Shown piece after piece: positions 19,586 to 27,292 of a DNA stretch of 64,000 nt (the stretch's first letter is position 1; each line of letters starts with the position of its first letter). A model generated the notes under the pieces. That model was not told where the DNA came from, made no database searches, and saw only the letters and a list, made by a program, of their open reading frames with translations. The stretch comes from Nocardia colli. GTDB taxonomy: Bacteria > Actinomycetota > Actinomycetes > Mycobacteriales > Mycobacteriaceae. The position numbers and the translations under genes were made by a program. Where the stretch lies: the NCBI RefSeq assembly GCF_008704205.1, contig NZ_VXLC01000004.1, positions 186,001 to 250,000 on the forward strand. The letters run 5' to 3'.

Positions 19586-20077
19586 ATGGTAGCCGGAGCG
19601 AGCCACGTGCAACGTCAAGACCACTCGACAGATCACGATGATCATCCCGAGCTGGACGTGCTTCCGGAATGGCCGCAGGAAACGATCGCGGTCCTGGTCA
19701 CCACCGACCCTGGACCGCACGCCATCCCGGTGTCCTGGCCGGTGCGGGCTGGTGATCGGCGCATTCTGCTCAGCCTCAAGTTCGATCGCGGGTCGCTGGC
19801 CCGGCTGCGGGAGCGCCCGCAGGTGGCGCTGCTGATTCTCGGCGGCGGCAATGTCGCCTTGTGTGCGCGGGGGACGGCGCACGTCATCGCCGAAGAGATG
19901 CCCGACGCCGCCGATTACGTCGCGGTGCGCATCGATGTCGAGGCGATCGATGACCATCGGCAGTCGGCGTTCCAGGTCGCCAACGGCATCCAGCGAACCG
20001 TGCTCGACCCGAGTGAACTGCATGCGCTCGAAGGCCGGGTGCGCACCCTGCGTACCTGGTCGAACGACCAAAACTGA
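19586..20077 (+). CDS. Pyridoxamine 5'-phosphate oxidase-like FMN split-barrel protein
   Basis: 163 residues. The pattern LPEWPQETIAVLVTTDPGPHAIPVSWPVRAGDRRILLSLK, then ARLRERPQVALLILGGGNVALCARGTAHVI, fits the PNPOx-like split beta-barrel fold that binds FMN or F420 (the two quoted stretches are adjacent blocks). Such proteins reduce varied substrates or act in haem or flavin metabolism; no specific reaction can be named. ATG 19586 follows GAGGTG; GTG 19577 is an alternative start. It stands alone upstream of the TerD gene. Confidence 0.72.
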   Translation: MVAGASHVQRQDHSTDHDDHPELDVLPEWPQETIAVLVTTDPGPHAIPVSWPVRAGDRRILLSLKFDRGSLARLRERPQVALLILGGGNVALCARGTAHVIAEEMPDAADYVAVRIDVEAIDDHRQSAFQVANGIQRTVLDPSELHALEGRVRTLRTWSNDQN

Positions 20078-20154
20078 ACCCGCATAACACTTCCGGAACG
20101 CACGATGATAATCGGGAACGAAGGCGGCGCGAACGGGCCGCATGGAAGGGATTC

Positions 20155-20730
20155 ATGAGCGTCACATTGGCCAAAGGCGGAAATGTTTCGCTGTCTAAGC
20201 AGGCAGCCAACCTCAGCAAGGTCGCGGTGGGCCTCGGCTGGGACGTGCGCACCACCACGGGCGCCGACTACGACCTCGACGCAAGCGCGCTGGCCACCGG
20301 ACCGGACCTGAAGGTGCTGTCGGATCAGCATTTCGTCTTCTACAACAACCTGCGTTCGCCGGAGGGCTCGATCGAGCACACCGGCGACAACCTGACCGGC
20401 GAGGGCGAGGGCGACGACGAGGTGATCAACGTCGACCTGAGTGCCACTCCGCCGACCATCACCAACATCTTCTTCCCGGTGTCCATCCACGACGCCGACG
20501 CGCGCAGCCAGTCGTTCGGGCAGATCCGCAACGCGTTCATCCGGGTCACCGACGCGGCGACCGGCGTGGAACTGGCCCGCTACGACCTCACCGAGGATGC
20601 CTCGACCGAGACCGCCATGGTCTTCGGCGAGCTCTACCGGCACAACAACGAGTGGAAGTTCCGCGCCATCGGCCAGGGCTACGCCTCCGGACTAGCGGGC
20701 ATCGCCCGCGACTACGGCGTGCACATCTGA
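20155..20730 (+). CDS. TerD family protein
   Basis: 191-residue TerD/TerZ-type protein. MSVTLAKGGNVSLSKQA, VAVGLGWDVRTTTGADYDLD and HTGDNLTGEGEGDDEVINVD are the family signatures; the Asp-rich stretches bind Ca2+. The ending LYRHNNEWKFRAIGQGY is also typical. TerD proteins belong to tellurite and stress-resistance systems and are commonly found singly in Actinobacteria. No other ter genes are nearby, so a general stress role is more likely than true tellurite resistance. Confidence 0.93.
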   Translation: MSVTLAKGGNVSLSKQAANLSKVAVGLGWDVRTTTGADYDLDASALATGPDLKVLSDQHFVFYNNLRSPEGSIEHTGDNLTGEGEGDDEVINVDLSATPPTITNIFFPVSIHDADARSQSFGQIRNAFIRVTDAATGVELARYDLTEDASTETAMVFGELYRHNNEWKFRAIGQGYASGLAGIARDYGVHI

Positions 20731-20739
20731 TCGTTCGTC

Positions 20740-20797
20740 CGGGGCGCGGGCCTTCCGGATCTTGCCGGGCTGCAAGACATCCGGAAGACCCGCCCCG
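20740..20797. terminator. Long hairpin between convergent terD and MATE genes
   Basis: Near-perfect inverted repeat: CGGGGCG (20740-20746) with CGCCCCG (20791-20797), CTTCCGGAT (20752-20760) with ATCCGGAAG (20779-20787), and CTTGC/GCAAG closing a six-base loop. It lies between two convergent stop codons, so it can terminate both genes. No clear U-tract. Confidence 0.72.
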
Positions 20798-20799
20798 AA

Positions 20800-22212
20800 T
20801 CAGCTCGGGCTGCTGAGACTTTCCGGGGCCTCCGCGATCAGCTGCGGGCGGTCCCGTTCGCGGCGGTCCAGCAGCGCGAAGTACCGGCGCAGCATGAGCA
20901 CGGCCGTGGTGGCCAGGCCCGCGGTGAGGCCCCACCAGACGCCCGCCGCGCCGAGGCCGATCGGGAAGGCCAGCAGCAGCGCGACCGGAAGTCCGACACA
21001 CCAGTAGCCGATGATCGACAGCCGGAAGCCGGCGTTGGTCTCCTTCAATCCGCGCAGCAGCCCGGTGCCGATGTTCTGTGCGGCATCGAAGAATTGCAGC
21101 ACGATGCCGATCAGCAACAGGGTGTGCGCGATCTGAATCGTGCTGGTATCGCTCGAGTTCAAGAACGGCCGCAACACCAGATCGGGTGCGATCACGTACA
21201 CCGCGCCGGTGATCGCGGCCACGACCGCCACGTGCCGCAGCGCGATCCAGGCCAGCGCCCTGGCGTGCTGGTACTCGTCGCGGGTGACGGCATGGCTGAC
21301 CAGGATCGACGCGCCGTGCGACAGGCCGATGGCGACCTGGAACACGATGTAGATGATCTGGTAGACGATGTTGTGCGCGGCCAGCGCGGCCGGCCCGATG
21401 CTGCCCATGACGAGCGCCAGCACCGAAAACATGCCCGCCTCGGAGCCGTACGTGAGCGCGATCGGCGCACCCAGCTTCAGCTCGGCGAGCACGGTCGAGC
21501 GCCGCACCGGCCACGGCCGCAGCGGCAGCGTCGCGCCTAGCCGGGCATCGCGGCGCACCATCGCCCAGAACACCCCGAAGGTGATCAGGAAGACCAGCGA
21601 GGTCGCCACGCCGATACCGGTGAGGCCGAGTTCGGGCAGTCCGGCCCGGCCGTGGATGAAGCCAAGGGCCAGCACCAGATTCAGCAGCACCGAGCCGAGC
21701 GTGACCATCAGCAGCGCCTGCGGTCGTTGCATGCCGACGGTGTACTGCCGCAACACCTGGAACCACAGGCACGGCAACAGACCCGGCGCCAGCGCCACCA
21801 TCAGCGGACGCGCGTCGGCCAGCACGCCCGCGTCCTGCCCGAGCCATTGCAGCGCCCAGCCGAGTCCGATGAGCAGCCCGCCGCCCACCAACCCGGCCAC
21901 CGTGGCGATCAGGAAACTCGACCGCAGGACGTCCTTGATCTCGTCGTCGGGGGAGACGCCGCGCTTGCCCGCCGAACTCACCGCGGTGGCGATCTGATTG
22001 CCGCTCGCGGTGATCAGCCCGACGCACATGGTGCGGATCTGATTGAACAGCGCGATCGCCAGCCCGCCCGCGGCCACCTGCTGCACGCCGAGCGTGCCCA
22101 TCAGCACCACGTTCGTAGTCGACACCGCGATCTGCGCCAACTGCGTCATCGCAATCGGCGCCGCAAGCGCCGTCAACCGCCGGCTATCCGCCCGATACCC
22201 CGACAGAATCAC
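20800..22212 (-). CDS. MATE family efflux transporter
   Basis: 470 residues with about 12 hydrophobic segments and MATE features (start RRLTALAAPIAMTQLAQIAV, a central RKD-type loop and the typical WWGLTAGLATTAVLM near the end). These carriers export cationic drugs or small metabolites using Na+ or H+ gradients. It follows the SbnA-like gene on the same strand after 259 bp of palindromic repeats, so it may be the last gene of the metallophore operon or have its own promoter. If linked, it would be the exporter. GTG start at 22212. Confidence 0.9.
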   Translation of the reverse strand: MILSGYRADSRRLTALAAPIAMTQLAQIAVSTTNVVLMGTLGVQQVAAGGLAIALFNQIRTMCVGLITASGNQIATAVSSAGKRGVSPDDEIKDVLRSSFLIATVAGLVGGGLLIGLGWALQWLGQDAGVLADARPLMVALAPGLLPCLWFQVLRQYTVGMQRPQALLMVTLGSVLLNLVLALGFIHGRAGLPELGLTGIGVATSLVFLITFGVFWAMVRRDARLGATLPLRPWPVRRSTVLAELKLGAPIALTYGSEAGMFSVLALVMGSIGPAALAAHNIVYQIIYIVFQVAIGLSHGASILVSHAVTRDEYQHARALAWIALRHVAVVAAITGAVYVIAPDLVLRPFLNSSDTSTIQIAHTLLLIGIVLQFFDAAQNIGTGLLRGLKETNAGFRLSIIGYWCVGLPVALLLAFPIGLGAAGVWWGLTAGLATTAVLMLRRYFALLDRRERDRPQLIAEAPESLSSPS

Positions 22213-22244
22213 CGACCCACCCCCGCACCCTCAGCGGCGATGTT

Positions 22245-22410
22245 GCGCACAAAATCGCGGGCCGCGCACAATATCGATGGCAATTCAGTGCGCGGCAGGC
22301 TGATTCGCGCGCGGCGCCGCTCAGCGGCCGGCGGCGTGGGGCGCGCGATGATTCGAGTGCGGCGCATTGTTTGTTCTGTTGCGCACTGAATTGCGGGCAA
22401 TTTCGTGCGC
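22245..22410. repeat. Cluster of REP-like palindromic repeats
   Basis: Two related stem-loops: GCCGCGCAC (22261-22269) with GTGCGCGGC (22288-22296), and GCGCAC (22381-22386) with GTGCGC (22405-22410). Both have 18-nt loops. The reverse complement of the first shares GCGCACTGAATTGC with the second, so they are inverted copies of one unit. A further half copy, GCGCACAAAATCG (22245-22257), resembles GCGCACAATATCG (22264-22276). Confidence 0.65.
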
Positions 22411-22471
22411 GGTGGGCGAATTACTGCGCGGCGCTGGGGCGGGTGCGATCCGTAAGGCTGGTGCGCGCGCT

Positions 22472-23509
22472 TCATCGCGCCTCGGCGAGCGCGACGGGAC
22501 GGCGGGCGGCGGGGGTGTATTGGTGCAGCATGGTCCTGACCTCAGCTTCGGCGGTGGGGTCGAGCAGGTCGCGGTCGGCCATCCACTCGTCGTCGAAGAC
22601 CGTGTCCAGGTATTTCTCGCCGCCGTCGCAGACGAGCGTGACGATGGTCGAGCCGGCCGGGAATTCGTCGAGGCGACTGAGCGCGGCGTGCACCGAGCCG
22701 CCGGCCGAGCCGCCGATCATCAGGCCGAGTTCGGCGGCGACCGCGCGGGCGGTGGCGAAGGCGTCCACGTCGGTCACCTTGAGGCCCTCGTCCAGCAGCG
22801 AGTAGTCCACCGCCGTGCCGATGGTGGCGCCGGGCGGCGTGCCGGTGCCGGACTGCCAGTACGGGCCGCCCTCGCCGCCGAACGCGATCGAACCGACCGG
22901 CTCGACACCGATCACCTTGGCGGGGTAGCCGAGTTCGCGCAGCCGGGTCGCGGTGCCGAACAGCGAACCGCCGGTGCCGACCGAGGAGAGCAGGATATCG
23001 ACCCGCTCAACGTCTTCCAGCAATTCTTCGGCGACCGAGTAGTAGCCGACCGCGTTGGCGTCGTTGTTGTGCTGCTCGGTGAAGTACGCGTCCGGCCGTG
23101 CGGCCGCCATCGCCTCGGCCAGGTCCTCCCGCGCCGAGGTCGCCAGGTTGTCGTCGCCGTCGTCGGCGACGAACACCAATTCCGCACCCATTGCCCGCAT
23201 AGCCCGCAACTTGTCCTTACACGCGTGATGATCGACCACCGCGGTGAAGCGATACCCACGTTCGGCAGCTACTACCGCGAGACCGAGCCCGGTGTTCCCG
23301 GAGGTGGACTCGATGATATGCCCGCCACTTCTCAGCAAACCACGACGCTCCGCATCGAGCACCATCTCGCGAGCCATTCTGATCTTCGCCGCGCCCGTCG
23401 GGTTGAACTGCTCGAGCTTGAGCAGTAACCGGGTGCCGGTCGAGGTCGCCGCCAGTTCGAACAGCGGCGTGCGGCCGATCAGATCCGTCACGCGCGTGAC
23501 GAGCGGCAT
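22472..23509 (-). CDS. SbnA-like PLP synthase, 2,3-diaminopropionate pathway
   Basis: 345-residue fold-type II PLP enzyme of the cysteine synthase group. In staphyloferrin B synthesis SbnA joins O-phospho-L-serine and L-glutamate to form N-(1-amino-1-carboxy-2-ethyl)-glutamate. Visible are TRVTDLIGRTPLFEL, the PLP lysine region FNPTGAAKIRMA (GAAK in place of the CysK SVKDR), STSGNTGLGLA and SSVGTGGSLFGTA. The adjacent SbnB-like gene supports the SbnA reading over ordinary cysteine synthase. GAGGAG lies before ATG 23509. 33 bp separate it from the decarboxylase gene upstream. Confidence 0.87.
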   Translation of the reverse strand: MPLVTRVTDLIGRTPLFELAATSTGTRLLLKLEQFNPTGAAKIRMAREMVLDAERRGLLRSGGHIIESTSGNTGLGLAVVAAERGYRFTAVVDHHACKDKLRAMRAMGAELVFVADDGDDNLATSAREDLAEAMAAARPDAYFTEQHNNDANAVGYYSVAEELLEDVERVDILLSSVGTGGSLFGTATRLRELGYPAKVIGVEPVGSIAFGGEGGPYWQSGTGTPPGATIGTAVDYSLLDEGLKVTDVDAFATARAVAAELGLMIGGSAGGSVHAALSRLDEFPAGSTIVTLVCDGGEKYLDTVFDDEWMADRDLLDPTAEAEVRTMLHQYTPAARRPVALAEAR

Positions 23510-23542
23510 TGAATTTCTCCTCGGGTCGGGGTGGGTTGTGGG

Positions 23543-24901
23543 TCAGCCGTCGAGCGTCCAGCGGAACCGGTCGCCGGATACGTCGTGCAGCACGACCTTC
23601 GGCGGAATCGGCAGGTCATGGAAGGCGGATTCGTTCGAATCCATTTGGTAACCGGCGGTGTTCGGGTAGACCAGCAGGTCGCCGACCTCGGCGGCGCGCG
23701 GCAGCGGGACTCGGCGCCAGCTGAGCATGTCGGAGTCGAGGCAGGTGGCGGCGCCGACGCTGGTCGGCGTCGGGGTGCCCGGCCGGGCCGGCCACAGCAG
23801 CGGGTCGGGCAGGTATTCGCTCTCGAACCACTGCTCGGACAGGCTCAGACTGGTTCCGTCGACGGTGAGCAGGCGGTACGGCGCGCCGTCGGCATGCCGG
23901 AGCTTGCTGCCCTGCACCCGGAAGACGGTGAAGCCGGCGTGCGCGAGCAGCGCGCGGCCCGGTTCGATGACCGGCCGGATGGTGTTGTCGCGCAGCCGCT
24001 GCGCGAGGCCGTCGTGGTCGAGGATCGCGGCGAGCATGGCCGGGCCGGGGGCCGGGAAGTGATAGGGGTAGTACGACTCGAACGACTTGCCCGAGTGGAA
24101 CCACTGCCGGCCGACGTGCTCGGTGAACTCCGCCCACTCGGCGGCGGGCACATAGTCGACGCCGAATCCGCCGCCGATCGACAGCGTCGTGGCCGGATGG
24201 CCCAGGGTCCGCGCGTGCAGGCAGCGGGCGATCAGCTCGGACGCCAGCTCGGCGCGCGCCACCGCGTCGTAGCCGGAGAGGTGAAAGCTGAAGCCCTCCA
24301 GGCGGATCGAGCCGCGGCCGTCGAGGGCGGTCATCGCCTGCTCGAGCTCGGCTTCGGTCATGCCGAACCGGCTGGCCGACGCGGCGGGCAGTACCCGGAG
24401 CAGAACCCGGACCGGCGCGGCCGAGGTGCCGAGGGCGGCAAGACGTTCGAGCTCGCCGAGGTCGTCGACGGCGAGCAGCGCGCCGTGCCGGGTGGCGAGC
24501 CAGAGCAGCTCATCGGACTTCGCGGGCCCGGTCACCATCAGCTCGGTACCGCGAATCCCTTGGGCCAGTGCGGCGGTCAGCTCTCCAACGCTGGAAACAT
24601 CCACGCCCGCACCGTTTTCCGCGCAGGCGCGCGCGACGGCGGGCGACTTGTTCGCCTTCTTGCCGTAGTAGATGACGCCATCGATCCCGGCCTGCTCGAA
24701 CACCGCGCGAAACCCGCGGATGTTGCGGCCGACCGCGGGTGGGTACATGACGTGAAACGGCCCGCCCACGGCAAAACCGATGTCACCCAGCAGATTCGGG
24801 TCATCGAGCGCGCGGCGCTCCCATTCGTCCAGGAGCGCAGGGACCGGGGCGGCGCTGATCGAATCGCGCGTCACCCCGGTCCCGCCGGCGTCTAATCCCA
24901 C
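23543..24901 (-). CDS. Fold-type III PLP decarboxylase (SbnH/Y4yA-like)
   Basis: 452 residues, alanine-racemase fold with a C-terminal barrel, as in ornithine and diaminopimelate decarboxylases. The PLP lysine is in VIYYGKKANKSPAVARA (about residue 80), followed by GAGVDVSSVGELTAAL, the phosphate-binding LSIGGGFGVDY and EPGRALLAHAGFTVF. The ACLDSDML block corresponds to the substrate-cysteine loop (C-x-S/D). In staphyloferrin B SbnH decarboxylates a citryl-diaminopropionate; the substrate here is unknown. GTG 24901 is preceded by GGAGGT and overlaps the SbnB-like gene by 10 bp, so the two are coupled. Confidence 0.85.
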   Translation of the reverse strand: MGLDAGGTGVTRDSISAAPVPALLDEWERRALDDPNLLGDIGFAVGGPFHVMYPPAVGRNIRGFRAVFEQAGIDGVIYYGKKANKSPAVARACAENGAGVDVSSVGELTAALAQGIRGTELMVTGPAKSDELLWLATRHGALLAVDDLGELERLAALGTSAAPVRVLLRVLPAASASRFGMTEAELEQAMTALDGRGSIRLEGFSFHLSGYDAVARAELASELIARCLHARTLGHPATTLSIGGGFGVDYVPAAEWAEFTEHVGRQWFHSGKSFESYYPYHFPAPGPAMLAAILDHDGLAQRLRDNTIRPVIEPGRALLAHAGFTVFRVQGSKLRHADGAPYRLLTVDGTSLSLSEQWFESEYLPDPLLWPARPGTPTPTSVGAATCLDSDMLSWRRVPLPRAAEVGDLLVYPNTAGYQMDSNESAFHDLPIPPKVVLHDVSGDRFRWTLDG

Positions 24902-25902
24902 AGCGGCACCTCCGTGCCGCGGCCCTCCGCGATGGCGCGTTCGGCGAGCGCGTGCGCGACCGCGATGTCGGTCAGCACGAGTCCGCTGTTGTAGACGAAG
25001 ATCCGCTCGTCGTCCGAGCGCCGCGCCACCGCGCGACGGCTCAGGATCTGCGGCAGCTCGGCGTCCACCGCGCGCAGCGTCCCGTCCGGCCCGGCCATGT
25101 CGGTGCCGGTCAACGCCATCTGCTCGGCGCTGGTGGCGATCACCCGGTCCGCGTCGATCAAGGCCGAGGGCGCCAGGCCGTAGCCGACCAGCACGGCCGT
25201 CGAACCCGGTGCGAGATCACTGGATTCGAGCGCCACCTCGGTGCCCGGGCCGGCGGTGGCCAGCACCACGTCGGCGCTGGCCGCGGCGACCTTCGGGTCT
25301 TCCACCGTCTCGAGCAGTGCGTGCGGGTAGTGCTCGGCCAGCTGCCGGTGCACCGCGTCCAGGCCTTCGGGATGGGTGCCGTACAGCATCAGCTTGCGCA
25401 GCTGCGGGTTCGCGGCGAGCAGGTGCGGCAACGCGTTGCGGCCCTGGGTGCCGGTGCCGATCAGCAGCACGCTCTCCGCGCCGCGGCGGACGGTCTCGCG
25501 GACCAGCAGCGCCGACACCGCCGGGGTGCGCAGCGCGCCGACCCGTGAGCAGTCCATCATCGCGATGGGCGCGCCGGTGCTGTCGTCGTAGAGCGTGATG
25601 GTCGTGTAGTACCGCTTGGTGCTGCGATCGTGCCCGGGATCGAACTTGTACGACGTCTTCATCGCCACCACCCGGCGGCGGCCGTCGCGGCCGAGCATCG
25701 CGTAGGACACCGACCAGCCGTCGGGATTGGCCACGCTGAGTTTGCGTGGATTGTCCGAATCGCCCGCGGCGAACGCGAGATACGCGTCCTCCACGGCCCG
25801 CACGACATCGCCGGGTGTGATCGGCACGCAGGCCAGATCGCTGCGGCTCAGTACCCGTAAGGGGGTGGTGCGGTCACGGGTGTTCAAAGGGTCCTCGATC
25901 AT
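24892..25902 (-). CDS. SbnB-like dehydrogenase, 2,3-diaminopropionate biosynthesis
   Basis: 336 residues of the ornithine cyclodeaminase/mu-crystallin family. SbnB oxidises and hydrolyses the SbnA product to L-2,3-diaminopropionate and 2-oxoglutarate. The catalytic-lysine region VVAMKTSYKFDPG, the DCSRVGALRTPAVSALLV block and the NAD-binding LLIGTGTQGRNALPH are clear. It sits between the oxygenase gene (29-bp overlap) and the decarboxylase gene (10-bp overlap). That tight coupling, together with SbnA next door, favours diaminopropionate formation over ornithine cyclodeamination. Confidence 0.87.
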   Translation of the reverse strand: MIEDPLNTRDRTTPLRVLSRSDLACVPITPGDVVRAVEDAYLAFAAGDSDNPRKLSVANPDGWSVSYAMLGRDGRRRVVAMKTSYKFDPGHDRSTKRYYTTITLYDDSTGAPIAMMDCSRVGALRTPAVSALLVRETVRRGAESVLLIGTGTQGRNALPHLLAANPQLRKLMLYGTHPEGLDAVHRQLAEHYPHALLETVEDPKVAAASADVVLATAGPGTEVALESSDLAPGSTAVLVGYGLAPSALIDADRVIATSAEQMALTGTDMAGPDGTLRAVDAELPQILSRRAVARRSDDERIFVYNSGLVLTDIAVAHALAERAIAEGRGTEVPLWD

Positions 25903-27076
25903 GTGCTGCTTCCCGCTCTGTCGCCACCGGAGGGGTCTCCCGGTGTTCGTCCGTACGGGTCGGCTCGTAGCCGCCGGACGCGAACGCGGAATTCACTGCT
26001 GCTCGGAACGGGGCGACGGTCCGTTGCCCGTATCCATTCTCGTCGGTCTCTTCCGGCCGCCGCGGCCGATCAGGCAGGCGGACGTTCACCCGCTTGAGCC
26101 AGCGGTCGGTGCCGTCGTAGCGCGCGGTGAACGGTACCCGACCGTGCACCGCGACGTCGTTGTCCACCAGCAGCAGCTCGCCCGGCGCGAGTGCGGCCGT
26201 GACGCAGACGCGTTCGAACTCGGCGCCGAGCCTGGCGTAGGCGGCGCGGAAGTCGGCGTCGGCATCGTCGAGCGGGGTGTAGGCCGGGTCGTAGCGCAGC
26301 GTCGTCTCGTCCGGGCCGGCCGAGCTCCACAGCGTCGGCAGCGGCGCGGCCGAATACTGTTCGTGCCCAGTGCCATACGAGACATCGGGCAGGATCGGCA
26401 GGGTCGGCGTGCTCAGCAGCCGGCGTTGCGCGGCGGTCAGTTCGACCCGCCGGACCGAGGACACGGTGGTACCGACCAGGTCCGGATTGCGCAGGCAGCC
26501 GAGCATCAGCAGGTTGGCCCGCTCGGGGTGGAAGGCGTCCTCGGAATGCGGGCTGAGCAGGGTCTTGCTGCTCGCGCCGGACTGCTCGTGCTCGTGGCCG
26601 GGGGACGGCAGGATGTTGTTGACCAGTCGTCCGCCCTGCTGGCCCTGCCAGCCGAACGGCTCACCGGCGCAACGCGCGAGCAGCAGCATCACCAGGTCGA
26701 GTTCGAACGAACTCGCGCGCCGGGCGGCGGTGCCGCTCCACTGCGCGGCTTCGCGCCAGCTCGGCGGCGTCGGCCCGAGCTCGGCATCGGTGAGCGGCAG
26801 GCGGCTGACGATGGTCGCGCCCGCGCTGGTGGCGGGCGGGCGCAGGGTGCGGCGGACGTCGGCAGGTAATTCGGTGACCCGGGCGTCGATCTGCGCGATC
26901 AGCGCCGGATCGGTCAGCGTGGCTGCCCTCGCGGCGTCGTCGATCAGCGCGGCATCCAGTGTGGTAGATATCTCTCGCGCGAGTTCACGGACCGCACGCC
27001 CGGCGGCGGCGGGAAGCTCGCGACGTTCGATATCCTGCGGGTGAAGCGTCTTACGTTCGGAGAGAACGCCTTTCAC
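25874..27076 (-). CDS. Fe(II)/2-oxoglutarate oxygenase, clavaminate synthase/VioC-like
   Basis: About 400 residues. The metal-binding HSEDAFHP (H-x-E) followed by ANLLMLGCLRNPDLVGTT closely resembles the arginine/asparagine beta-hydroxylases VioC, OrfP and AsnO. The distal histidine is in DNDVAVHGRVPFTARYDGTD, with the 2-oxoglutarate arginine nearby (RWLKRVNVRLP). These enzymes hydroxylate free amino acids at the beta carbon. GTG 27076 has AAGGGA upstream; the frame runs on to 27160, through the iron box, so the longer start is unlikely. It is the first gene of the leftward operon. Confidence 0.87.
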   Translation of the reverse strand: MKGVLSERKTLHPQDIERRELPAAAGRAVRELAREISTTLDAALIDDAARAATLTDPALIAQIDARVTELPADVRRTLRPPATSAGATIVSRLPLTDAELGPTPPSWREAAQWSGTAARRASSFELDLVMLLLARCAGEPFGWQGQQGGRLVNNILPSPGHEHEQSGASSKTLLSPHSEDAFHPERANLLMLGCLRNPDLVGTTVSSVRRVELTAAQRRLLSTPTLPILPDVSYGTGHEQYSAAPLPTLWSSAGPDETTLRYDPAYTPLDDADADFRAAYARLGAEFERVCVTAALAPGELLLVDNDVAVHGRVPFTARYDGTDRWLKRVNVRLPDRPRRPEETDENGYGQRTVAPFRAAVNSAFASGGYEPTRTDEHRETPPVATEREAAHDRGPFEHP

Positions 27077-27152
27077 CGAGGGAGTCCCTTCTTCGCATCG
27101 TTCGAAAAAGCAGGAGTGACGTCGATCTGCGAAGCTATCTCGTCTGGCGGCG

Positions 27153-27171
27153 TTAAGCAAGGCTTACCTAA
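27153..27171 (-). promoter_or_regulatory. DtxR/IdeR-type iron box before the leftward biosynthetic operon
   Basis: The 19-mer on the plus strand, TTAAGCAAGGCTTACCTAA, agrees with the IdeR/DtxR consensus at 15 of 19 positions by hand alignment. It lies 77 bp upstream of the oxygenase start codon, in the promoter position. It is the best of the three boxes in the window. Confidence 0.78.
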
Positions 27172-27245
27172 GCGAGTCTGCGGAAAATAGCAGAAACGCA
27201 TAATTATCGCGAAGTTCGACTTAACTCGCGGCTGTATTGCGCTCA

Positions 27246-27264
27246 ACCCGTTAGGCTAGCCTGT
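27246..27264 (+). promoter_or_regulatory. DtxR/IdeR-type iron box before the ABC importer operon
   Basis: Contains TTAGGCTAGCCT (27251-27262), identical to the core before the flavodoxin gene; 12 of 19 positions fit the consensus, with good agreement in the core and poor flanks. It is 28 bp from the start codon of the binding-protein gene. Together with the box at 27153 it would put the divergent operons under common iron control. Confidence 0.7.
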
Positions 27265-27292
27265 CCTGATCGTCCAGGAAGAAGGCAGCGCA

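Noticed and set aside
20155..20730. Tellurite-resistance operon
   Set aside because: Only a single terD-type gene is present; no terC, terA or terB.
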